Shown here one piece after another: positions 6,803-13,382 of a DNA stretch of 15,876 nt (positions within the stretch are counted from its first letter, which is position 1; the number at the start of each line of letters is the position of its first letter). Location: contig CAJTVQ010000066.1 of NCBI GenBank assembly GCA_910579935.1, positions 1 through 15,876 of the forward strand. The letters run 5' to 3'. A program made the position numbers and the translations under genes. The DNA is from an uncultured Lachnospiraceae bacterium (GTDB lineage Bacteria; Bacillota; Clostridia; Lachnospirales; Lachnospiraceae). Below the pieces are notes generated by a model that searched no databases, had not been told where the DNA came from, and saw only the letters and a program-made list of their open reading frames with translations.

Positions 6803-7549
6803 CTAAAAATCACATCCCATCCGGTTAATCTGGGTTGCGATATATCCCGCGCCATATCCGTTATCGATATTGACCACCGCTACTCCGTTGGCACAGGAAT
6901 TTATCATGGTAAGCAGCGCAGAAAGCCCGTGCAGACTGGCGCCATACCCTACCGATGTCGGCACCGCGATCACCGGTCTGCTCACCAGACCGCCGAGCAC
7001 ACTGGCAAGAGCGCCCTCCATACCGGCTACCGCCACTACACAGTTCGCCTCCTGTATCACATCCAGCTTTGACAACAGCCGGTGCAAACCGCTGACACCA
7101 ACGTCATAAATCCGTTCTACATTGCTTCCGAAATATTCGGCTGTCTGCGCCGCTTCCTCCGCCACCGGAATATCTGCAGTCCCTGCCGTACAGACCGCCA
7201 CTTTCCCATACCGTTTCTTATCTTCTTTTTCTATTTTAAGAATGCGGGATATTTCATCATAAGTTACCTGCGGTAACATTTCCCTTACCAGCTCATACTG
7301 GTGCCTGTCCGCCCTGGTGCCGAAGACCTCTCTGTTTTCTTCCCACAGTTTCCGGTAAATGGAAGTCAGATACTGGTCCGCTTTCCCGCTGCAATATACC
7401 ACTTCCGGAAAACCGGAACGAATCTCCCGATGGGAATCCAGCTTTGCATACCCCATTTCCTCATAGGGCTGCTTTTTAAAATACTTTTCCGCTTCCTCCA
7501 CGGAGATGCTTCCTGATTTTACCTTCTCCAAAATCTCCCTTGCTTCCAA
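6803..7549 (-). CDS. larB: LarB, pyridinium-3,5-biscarboxylic acid mononucleotide synthase
   Basis: LarB carries out the first committed step of nickel-pincer cofactor synthesis: it carboxylates the nicotinate ring of NaAD and cleaves the dinucleotide. The N-terminal part has EILEKVKSGSISVEEAE and the C-terminal half is the PurE-like AIR-carboxylase fold: AVCTAGTADIPVAEEA, GMEGALASVLGGL with the conserved Glu (178), and INSCANGVAVVNIDNGYGAG with the conserved Cys (219) that forms the covalent NaAD adduct in L. plantarum LarB. The frame is open to an ATG at 7615, but that would overlap nikO and has no ribosome site. A TTG at 7549 is preceded by AGGAGG with 6-base spacing and yields 249 residues, almost exactly the L. 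plantarum length, so I take TTG as the start. Co-transcribed with nikO upstream and larC downstream. Confidence 0.94.
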   Translation of the reverse strand: MEAREILEKVKSGSISVEEAEKYFKKQPYEEMGYAKLDSHREIRSGFPEVVYCSGKADQYLTSIYRKLWEENREVFGTRADRHQYELVREMLPQVTYDEISRILKIEKEDKKRYGKVAVCTAGTADIPVAEEAAQTAEYFGSNVERIYDVGVSGLHRLLSKLDVIQEANCVVAVAGMEGALASVLGGLVSRPVIAVPTSVGYGASLHGLSALLTMINSCANGVAVVNIDNGYGAGYIATQINRMGCDF

Positions 7550-7595
7550 TGCCGTCCTCCTATTCCGCTTTTCATTCCACCAACCGCCAGGTTTA

Positions 7596-8330
7596 TCACC
7601 GCCGCTGTAAACCAAGCGGCAGTTCCAAACCGTTTTCTTCCAGCAGCTGCTTATCCCTTAAAATATCTTCCGTCCTGCCGTCCCTGACGATTTTTCCGTT
7701 AAAAAGAAGCACTGTTCTTTTACAGGTATCCAGAATCATATCCAGATCATGGGAAGCTATCACTTTTGCCACCCGGATGTCATTCAGAATATGGATCAGG
7801 TTCCGCCGGTTTCCCGGATCCAGTGCGATGGACGGCTCATCCAGCAGCATAATCTGCGGCTCCATGGACAAAATCGTGGCAAGCGATGCCAGCTTCTTCT
7901 GCCCGCCGGACATCCGGTAAATCTGCCTGTCCTTCAGTTCTTCCAAATGCACCTTCCGGAGCGCCTCCGTAACCTGCCGTTCCACTTCTTCTTCGGAATA
8001 TCCGTAATTTCTCGGACCGAATGCCACATCCTCATACACTGTGGCCAGAAACAGCTGACTGTCTGAATCCTGAAATACATATCCGGCGCTTTTACGGACA
8101 GATGCCAGATTTTTCTTCTCGACGGCAAATCCGTCTACACGAATCTTTCCCTGATACCCGTCGATCAAACCTACAAAAAGTTTTAAAAGGGTGGACTTTC
8201 CAACCCCGTTTGCCCCAATCAGCCCGACCGACTCTCCCTCAGTCACCGAAAAACTCACATCCGTCAATACACGGTTCCCGTTCGGATAGGAAAAGGACAG
8301 ATTCTCTACTTCTATTTTATTCAATCCCAT
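7596..8330 (-). CDS. nikO: NikO/CbiO-type ATPase of an ECF nickel transporter
   Basis: ATPase subunit of a group I ECF importer, 244 residues. All ABC motifs are present: Walker A GANGVGKST (39-47), Q-loop FQDSDSQLF around Gln87, signature MSGGQ (140-144, with Met in place of the usual Leu), Walker B IMLLDEP (160-166), and H-loop His194 in ASHDLD. FGPRNYG and the short length match CbiO/NikO. It powers uptake together with nikQ and nikMN. Nickel rather than cobalt is inferred from the lar genes that follow. The ATG at 8330 is very close to a GAGG (1 base), while a TTG two codons inside has 7-base spacing, so the true start may be 6 bases downstream. Confidence 0.93.
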   Translation of the reverse strand: MGLNKIEVENLSFSYPNGNRVLTDVSFSVTEGESVGLIGANGVGKSTLLKLFVGLIDGYQGKIRVDGFAVEKKNLASVRKSAGYVFQDSDSQLFLATVYEDVAFGPRNYGYSEEEVERQVTEALRKVHLEELKDRQIYRMSGGQKKLASLATILSMEPQIMLLDEPSIALDPGNRRNLIHILNDIRVAKVIASHDLDMILDTCKRTVLLFNGKIVRDGRTEDILRDKQLLEENGLELPLGLQRR

Positions 8331-8367
8331 ACCTCATTTCCTGCTGTATCCTGGAGCGAAACACGCC

Positions 8368-9159
8368 CTAAAACAAATTTCCTACTGCCTGAAACACCGG
8401 AAACGTACGAAGGCATATCAAAACCGCCGTCCAGATAAAAACATAACACAAACTGGCATATTTGTTCCAGGCGCGGTTCTTTCCCGTAAATTCCCCGCGA
8501 TATCCCCGCAGCAGCATACTTTCATATACTGTTTCCGCCCTGTCAATACTCCGCAAAAGCAGCTGTCCCACAAAGGCTCCCCATGCTTTTACATGAACCC
8601 CTCTCTGTCCCGGCGCCCTGAGTTTATATGCCTGCATCATACGCTCCACTTCTTTCAGCAATACCATCAGATAACGGTAAATCAAAAGCACGACTGTCAC
8701 AAATTCCTTCGGCACATGCAGGCACCGCAGGCTGTAACAGATTCCCTCCATTCCGGTTTCCATCATAAGAAAATAAGAGGCCGTCACGCAAAATACTCCT
8801 TTTAACAGCAGTGTTACCATGGAAACCATTCCTCTTGTTATGATAAAACGGCCGGTCTGCCAATAAACTTCTCTGTCCAGAAAAGGATTGGCAATCCCTA
8901 CCATGCCCGTCAGCAGCAGCACCGGAAAAATCCTGCCGAACATATCTCTCACCGATATTTCATCCCATAGACCAAGCACCAGCAGATACAGCGCCATTCC
9001 TGCAAGCCTGTATAAATCGTATTTTTCAAAAGATACCACAGTCAGAACATAAAAAAAAGTAACCAGCACGCGGGAAAGCGGATGAACCAGACTCTCTTTT
9101 CTGTTCTTCCCGTCATCCGCCCTATGAATGCCGTGTATCGCCCCGCGTATCTTACTCAT
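8368..9159 (-). CDS. nikQ: NikQ/CbiQ-type transmembrane coupling subunit of an ECF nickel transporter
   Basis: EcfT-family membrane subunit of 263 residues, the scaffold that couples the ATPase to the metal-binding NikM. It opens with a polar segment and VHPLSRVLVTFFYVLTVV, and has about five hydrophobic helices (about 32-44, 52-66, 78-92, 112-132, 152-168), plus one near the C-terminus (236-250). The cytosolic coupling helices carry the two family signatures KLRAPGQRG (179-187) and LLRGYRG (217-222), whose Ala/Gly-Arg-Gly triplets contact the ATPase Q-loop. The start overlaps the end of nikMN by 8 bases, so translational coupling is likely. The ribosome site is weak (GGACGG), which fits coupling. 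Confidence 0.93.
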   Translation of the reverse strand: MSKIRGAIHGIHRADDGKNRKESLVHPLSRVLVTFFYVLTVVSFEKYDLYRLAGMALYLLVLGLWDEISVRDMFGRIFPVLLLTGMVGIANPFLDREVYWQTGRFIITRGMVSMVTLLLKGVFCVTASYFLMMETGMEGICYSLRCLHVPKEFVTVVLLIYRYLMVLLKEVERMMQAYKLRAPGQRGVHVKAWGAFVGQLLLRSIDRAETVYESMLLRGYRGEFTGKNRAWNKYASLCYVFIWTAVLICLRTFPVFQAVGNLF

Positions 9160-10171
9160 TTCTTACCGTCCCGTTCCTCCCGTTTCTAAAAAAGCGGAAC
9201 AGCAGACAACAACCCCCACACAGCAGGATGACTACGGTGCCTCCCACAATACCGGAAAAAGAAGTTCCTGCTGCCGACTCACTGTTTTTCCATGCATAAT
9301 CCGGAAGTACTGCTGTCGTTCCCTGTATCTGACCGGCTATCTCATAAACGTCTCCCTCTGCTTCCAACTCCGATGTTTCCGCCACCTGTTCCATGGACCA
9401 CTCCAGCCCGTCCGGATCGGAAGATGCCGCAAGGGACAACAGCCCGCCGATAACTGCCGCTGCCGCCAGCAGCGAAATAACCGTTCCTTTATAAGTAAAC
9501 CGCCCGCCCTGCTGCCTGTCCTCCGTCCAGGAATAACCCCACAGCAGTTCCGGCCTTGCTTCATAAATAAATACCAGTACGGCAGCCGTGATCAGTCCTT
9601 CCACCAGACCGATCGCCAGATGGATCGGCTGCATCACTGCCACAAAAGCGCTAAACGGCAGCTCGGTAATTCCCGATGCAAGGGTTTCCAGTGTAACCGA
9701 AAATGCACCCAGCTGTAAGGTAACCATACAGCCCAGTACAGATGCCGCGGCTATCTTTCTTTTGGACATCCCGTTTTTCATCATCCGTTTCCACAGTACC
9801 ATGGCGCCGATAAAACACCCGTAAAACGCCATATTCCATATATTGCACCCCAGGGCAAGCAGCCCTCCGTCGGCAAACATAAGACATTGCACCAACAAAA
9901 CCCCTATCATTGTCAAAAATCCCGCTTCCGGTCCCAGAATGGCAGAAAGAAGCATTCCCCCGCACAAATGCCCCGAAGAACCGGTTCCCGGTATCGTAAA
10001 GTTAATCATCTGTGCAGCAAACACAAATGCCCCCATCACTCCCATCACCGGAATCTTTTTAGGGTCATTCTCCAATCTGACTTTTTTTATGGAACATCCC
10101 ATTGCCGCTCCCGAACAGGCATACATTGTCCCTGCCACCACCGGCGCCACCAGCGCATCCGCCATATGCAT
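9152..10171 (-). CDS. nikMN: NikMN: substrate-binding subunit of an ECF nickel transporter with fused PDGLE domain
   Basis: Metal-binding S component of 339 residues. The N-terminus MHMADALVAP is diagnostic: in this family the amino group and His2 bind the metal, so the first ATG at 10171 is right (GGAGG 8 bases upstream) and the ATG two codons later is not. NFTIPGTGSSGHLCGG (57-72) with His68 is the second conserved metal-site region. About six to seven helices follow. The C-terminal part has another helix pair flanking SSDPDGLEWS (250-259), the PDGLE motif of NikN/CbiN small subunits, so this is a NikM-NikN fusion. First gene of the nickel operon, 44 bases from its predicted transcript start. 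Nickel specificity is inferred from the lar genes. Confidence 0.94.
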   Translation of the reverse strand: MHMADALVAPVVAGTMYACSGAAMGCSIKKVRLENDPKKIPVMGVMGAFVFAAQMINFTIPGTGSSGHLCGGMLLSAILGPEAGFLTMIGVLLVQCLMFADGGLLALGCNIWNMAFYGCFIGAMVLWKRMMKNGMSKRKIAAASVLGCMVTLQLGAFSVTLETLASGITELPFSAFVAVMQPIHLAIGLVEGLITAAVLVFIYEARPELLWGYSWTEDRQQGGRFTYKGTVISLLAAAAVIGGLLSLAASSDPDGLEWSMEQVAETSELEAEGDVYEIAGQIQGTTAVLPDYAWKNSESAAGTSFSGIVGGTVVILLCGGCCLLFRFFRNGRNGTVRNE

Positions 10172-10221
10172 AGCCGCTTCCTCCTCTTCTTTGCCTTTTT
10201 TATCACCTTACTGCTCTTATT

Positions 10222-10250
10222 ATCATATGGGAAACTTTAAGGTTTGTCCA
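10222..10250 (-). promoter_or_regulatory. Promoter of the nik-lar operon, with an imperfect dyad in the spacer
   Basis: On the minus strand TGGACA (-35, 10245-10250) is followed after 17 bases by TATGAT (-10, 10222-10227), each matching 5 of 6 consensus positions. The spacer holds AAACCTTAAAGTTT (plus-strand 10232-10245), a 14-base dyad with one mismatched pair, which could be an operator. The leader of about 44 bases is too short for a known metal riboswitch. Confidence 0.7.
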
Positions 10251-10325
10251 GTCCTCTGCAGATTCTTCTCGCGGAAATTCATTTTGCCCCTTCTCAGCAG
10301 CCTTTACTTTTCACCAAAAAAACAT

Positions 10326-10373
10326 ATAAAAAACACCTGCCCCCAATCCGATTCATTGGCTGTCAGATGTTTT
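10326..10373 (-). terminator. Rho-independent terminator after the acetyltransferase gene
   Basis: On the minus strand AACATCTG pairs with CAGGTGTT (one G-T wobble), with CCAAT/ATTGG paired inside. A run of six T follows the stem. It begins about 30 bases after the acetyltransferase stop and separates that gene from the nik promoter. Confidence 0.85.
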
Positions 10374-10402
10374 CCCTGTCTGTATAATGTATTACTTCCG
10401 TA

Positions 10403-11032
10403 TTAAAACTCCATCCGCTCTATAATATCCGCCCACGCTTCCTCATCGATCTCCTCATCACGGAACAGTTTCTTTTTATCCGCATCTGAAATTTTACGAA
10501 TCACCCTGCAAGGATTGCCCGCAGCAATACTCCAATCCGGAATATCCTTTGTCACAACGCTGCCGGCGCCTATCACCACATTATTCCCTATATGCACTCC
10601 GGGACAGACTACCGTATTGCCGCCAAGCCACACATTATCCCCTATCGTCACCTCTTTGCCATACTCATAAGCAGAATTGCGGCTGACCGGATGAACCGGG
10701 TGTCCTGCCGTGTAAACCGCCACGTTAGGAGCCATCTGACAGTTATCGCCAATCCGGATCTTTGCCACGTCCAAAAGCGTACAATTATAGTTAGCGAAAA
10801 AGTTCTTGCCGACTTCAATATGCTTCCCATAATCACAATAAAAAGGCGGATTCACGAAAGCATCTTCCGATTTTCCAAAAAGTTCTTTTACCGTTTCCTT
10901 TATTCCGGCAAAATCGGAACGGTCCATAAAATTTAATTTCTGCAGGATTTTCCTGCATACCAGCTGTTCCTCAAAAACACTTTCATCTGAAATATAAGCC
11001 AACCCTGCATCCCGACGCTGTCTGTTTGTCAT
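10403..11032 (-). CDS. Maltose/galactoside O-acetyltransferase family protein (hexapeptide repeat)
   Basis: A 209-residue acetyl-CoA-dependent sugar O-acetyltransferase of the LacA/Maa/NodL type. The N-terminal Mac domain runs from MTNRQRRDAGLAYISDE to about residue 55. The left-handed beta-helix is built of hexapeptide repeats from about 68 to 165 (IEVGKN, IRIGDN, VTIGDN, VWLGGN, VHIGNN, VVIGAG). The catalytic His is in YTAGHPVHP (His111). It ends with AAGNPCRVIRKI, the usual cap of the family. The ATG at 11032 has AAGGAGG 8 bases upstream; the 20 extra codons upstream have no ribosome site. It is a stand-alone gene with its own terminator. The acceptor sugar cannot be deduced. Confidence 0.92.
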   Translation of the reverse strand: MTNRQRRDAGLAYISDESVFEEQLVCRKILQKLNFMDRSDFAGIKETVKELFGKSEDAFVNPPFYCDYGKHIEVGKNFFANYNCTLLDVAKIRIGDNCQMAPNVAVYTAGHPVHPVSRNSAYEYGKEVTIGDNVWLGGNTVVCPGVHIGNNVVIGAGSVVTKDIPDWSIAAGNPCRVIRKISDADKKKLFRDEEIDEEAWADIIERMEF

Positions 11033-11061
11033 TTCGTACGCCTCCTTTTTTACTATTTGAC

Positions 11062-11092
11062 TATATAAGATTTTAGAATGAAAATCTTTCAA
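11062..11092 (-). promoter_or_regulatory. Possible promoter with an inverted repeat, acetyltransferase gene
   Basis: On the minus strand TTGAAA (11087-11092) and TATATA (11062-11067) are 19 bases apart, a long spacing. The spacer is nearly filled by an 8-base inverted repeat, AAGATTTT / AAAATCTT with a 6-base loop (11067-11088), which could be an operator. The surrounding sequence is very A/T-rich (TATAATTATA at about 11100), like an UP element. Confidence 0.4.
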
Positions 11093-11182
11093 AATAATTT
11101 ATAATTATATAACAATATTCTTTTTATGGAAAGTATAAAACCGAAAATGGATCTCCGTGACTCACTGTTTTCCCCTTAACAA

Positions 11183-12124
11183 TTATAGATCAAATATATT
11201 CATCTGGTTCTCAATCAGTGATTTTACTTTTCTTTCCTTTATCACATCCACATCCTCCACCTCACCAAACAACAACGGAGCATTTGGGTTATGCATCCTG
11301 TAATTCTTAGCCGCCGTATTTTCACTATAATTTGCATAACAATATAAGCAGCCGTTCCTGCATGTGTTGTAAGCGCCTATATCAATGCTTGACACACATC
11401 CGCACTCCGCCCTTTGATTTGCATCTTTGTCTGCCTTTAGTTTAAAACCGCCGATTCTCTCAATTCGTTCCCTGTCTATACAATGTGCGTGTGCAACACC
11501 TAATTTATGAAAATCATTCCGTTCCGCACAAGTATCTATATATAACCCATATTCTCCGGCAGTCTCAACAAAACGCTCCAAAAGCTCTGTTTGTATTTCG
11601 TAAGTATCCTGCTTTATATTCAGCGGTTTTACATTACGTTCCGTGTTTCTGTATAAATCCAAAAAACTAACCGTACACTTCTCTGTATATTCTCCAAGCT
11701 TTGATGCCAAAATTTCAAAATACTTACAATGATAATCCAGCGTATACCGTTCATTAAAGAAAACCGGGTCATACCTCCATACTACTTTTTCTTTGCCGAT
11801 TTCTTTTGACAACTGCCGGAAAGCCGGTATGATCACTTTATTTTTTGACGGTAAATTTCGTTCTGTATCCGGTCCGTATGCACTCAAAGTAAACTGAAAA
11901 TAATATTTATAATCATCCAGCCCGGCCAGCCGTGCCAGCATTGGCGCCGGATTCTTGGTCCAAAAAACAATTGCATCCACTACGCCAGGCGATAAGTCAA
12001 TTCTGCTTATTTGATGAGGATTCATTGGATTTCTAACCAATACATATTTTTCCTTCAGCCTGTTGAACAGCCATTCCGAATAATGGGATGGTATATCTGT
12101 CCTTCTGCTTGCACTGATAATCAT
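11183..12124 (-). CDS. DUF1848 family protein with C-terminal cysteine cluster
   Basis: A 313-residue protein that I recognise as the DUF1848 family from its opening MIISASRRTDIPSHYSEW and from NPMNPHQISRIDLSPGVVDAIVFWTKNP (32-59). The middle part looks like an alpha/beta barrel. The C-terminal region holds CGC (241-243), then Cys255, Cys259 and Cys262 in NTCRNGCLYCYAN, a CX3CX2C pattern that in radical SAM enzymes binds a 4Fe-4S cluster but normally stands near the N-terminus. A nucleic-acid or nucleotide-repair role by analogy with spore photoproduct lyase would be a guess. The ATG at 12124 is in TTTAAGGAACATG, so the eutH stop codon is part of its ribosome site. The open frame extends to 12202 inside eutH, but the family start fits 12124. 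Confidence 0.9.
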   Translation of the reverse strand: MIISASRRTDIPSHYSEWLFNRLKEKYVLVRNPMNPHQISRIDLSPGVVDAIVFWTKNPAPMLARLAGLDDYKYYFQFTLSAYGPDTERNLPSKNKVIIPAFRQLSKEIGKEKVVWRYDPVFFNERYTLDYHCKYFEILASKLGEYTEKCTVSFLDLYRNTERNVKPLNIKQDTYEIQTELLERFVETAGEYGLYIDTCAERNDFHKLGVAHAHCIDRERIERIGGFKLKADKDANQRAECGCVSSIDIGAYNTCRNGCLYCYANYSENTAAKNYRMHNPNAPLLFGEVEDVDVIKERKVKSLIENQMNIFDL

Positions 12125-12129
12125 GTTCC

Positions 12130-13245
12130 TTAAATCTTCTCCTTCACTCCAGCGAACCTTCTTTCTCCCGAAGCGGTTCTTTTTTCCCTGTTCTCCAAAC
12201 ATATGGTAAGTAAGAAAGCTGCTGCCGCACCGCTCAATTTAGCGCCGACTAACGCTCCCAGAAGCTCCGGTTCCGTGCTGAGCGTAAATCCCATATGTGC
12301 GGCAAGCAGACTGGCTGCACTGACCAGAAAGGCTGCATTTGCCACCTTTCCACACTCATCCATATCCCTGATCATGGAAATGGCCGGAATAGCACTGACC
12401 ATTCCCACAAGCAGCCCCGTCATTCCTGCAGAATTAATGCCAATCCGCTTACCAAGCATCAGGAATGGCTTTTTCAGTATACGCTGCAGAAACTCTGCCG
12501 CGGGAAGACTTCCCAACATCACGATCCCTATACCGGATACTGTTTCCATGGCATCCGTTATAGGCGCCATTCCTTTTACCGGATTGAAGCCGCACATATA
12601 TTCCACCGCGGCAAGTATAAGACCCACTGTAATGATCAGCCGGATCACACCGGCAAAAGAGCAAAATATGCGGATCATTTTCGCGGGAATCTTCCAAAGT
12701 CCCATAAACAGGAAAACTGCAAGAAAAAACGTCGGAAGATTTAAACGGAAGCATTCCAATACAGACAGTCCGCAAAGTACCCCGCCTGCAAAAAGTCCCG
12801 CCGGCATGGTGACGATCCCAAGCATTATCCCTTTTGCAAAAGCAGGTCTGTCTTGCTCATCTATCATACCCATACCGACCGGAATCGTGAAAACAACGGT
12901 GCAGCCAAAAATGGCTGCTGCCACAATACCGGCATAGCTTCCGGCCTGCGGATTTATTTCCAGTTCTTTTGCCATCTGATAGCCGCCCATATCAATGGCA
13001 AAAAAACTTCCAAACATTCCGGCGTCCACTCCGATCATCTGATAAAAGGGAATGATGATCTTTCCCAGGATATTCGAAAGTACCGGCGCGATACAGATCA
13101 TTCCTGCCATGGAAAGGGCCGTCGGGCCAAGGAGCATAAATCCCTCTTCAAATTTTGCACCATAACCATATTTGTTGCCAAAGATCCGGTCTATACCGCC
13201 AGCTGCAGCTCCCGTTGCCATTATCAGCATAAGTATCTGGTTCAT
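12130..13245 (-). CDS. eutH: EutH-like ethanolamine permease
   Basis: A 371-residue polytopic membrane protein with about ten helices. The sequence MNQILMLIMATGAAAGGIDRIFGNKYGYGAKFEEGFM followed by GPTALSMAGMICIAPVL is typical of EutH, the ethanolamine transporter or diffusion facilitator, as are SFFAIDMGGYQMAKEL and TEPELLGALVGAKLSGA near the C-terminus. The ATG has GGAGG 7 bases upstream. No other eut genes (ammonia lyase, shell proteins, EutV/EutW) are in the window, so it is an orphan. It is followed 5 bases later by the DUF1848 gene, and the two probably share a transcript. Ethanolamine as substrate is inferred from the family and has not been shown for this clade. Confidence 0.92.
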   Translation of the reverse strand: MNQILMLIMATGAAAGGIDRIFGNKYGYGAKFEEGFMLLGPTALSMAGMICIAPVLSNILGKIIIPFYQMIGVDAGMFGSFFAIDMGGYQMAKELEINPQAGSYAGIVAAAIFGCTVVFTIPVGMGMIDEQDRPAFAKGIMLGIVTMPAGLFAGGVLCGLSVLECFRLNLPTFFLAVFLFMGLWKIPAKMIRIFCSFAGVIRLIITVGLILAAVEYMCGFNPVKGMAPITDAMETVSGIGIVMLGSLPAAEFLQRILKKPFLMLGKRIGINSAGMTGLLVGMVSAIPAISMIRDMDECGKVANAAFLVSAASLLAAHMGFTLSTEPELLGALVGAKLSGAAAAFLLTICLENREKRTASGERRFAGVKEKI

Positions 13246-13261
13246 TTTCCAACCTCCAAGT

Positions 13262-13305
13262 CAGGGGAACTATATTATCATCCAGATTCATTTCAGCATC
13301 CCCTG
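13262..13305. repeat. Inverted repeat in the eutH leader
   Basis: CAGGGGA (13262-13268) and TCCCCTG (13299-13305) could pair across a 30-base loop. The hairpin would end 2 to 3 bases before the eutH ribosome site, so it might affect translation. The loop is long and the stem short, so this is only a suggestion. Confidence 0.3.
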
Positions 13306-13309
13306 TCTT

Positions 13310-13338
13310 ATCATACATCCGATAGGGTCTGTCTGCAA
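13310..13338 (-). promoter_or_regulatory. Possible promoter of eutH
   Basis: On the minus strand TTGCAG (13333-13338) and TATGAT (13310-13315) are 17 bases apart. The -10 box is good and the -35 box weak. No terminator is visible between the chemotaxis gene and eutH, so read-through from upstream is also possible. Confidence 0.4.
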
Positions 13339-13382
13339 GAGCTGTCCGTACTCGCCGCTGTCCTTATTCCCAAATCACCCAA

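Noticed and set aside
10172..10402. A NiCo, cobalamin or other metal-sensing riboswitch upstream of nikMN
   Set aside because: The best promoter leaves only about 44 bases of leader. The rest of the gap is explained by the acetyltransferase terminator, and I saw no conserved riboswitch core.
13294..13370. An open 24-codon stretch between the chemotaxis gene and eutH (GEYGQLLQTDPIGC)
   Set aside because: It looks protein-like by eye, but it is bounded by stops, has no start codon at its beginning and no ribosome site, so chance is the simpler explanation.
13246..13382. ANTAR-type dual hairpin controlling eutH, as in eut operons
   Set aside because: Only one long-loop inverted repeat is present. 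I did not see two tandem hairpins with the typical hexaloops or an overlapping terminator.
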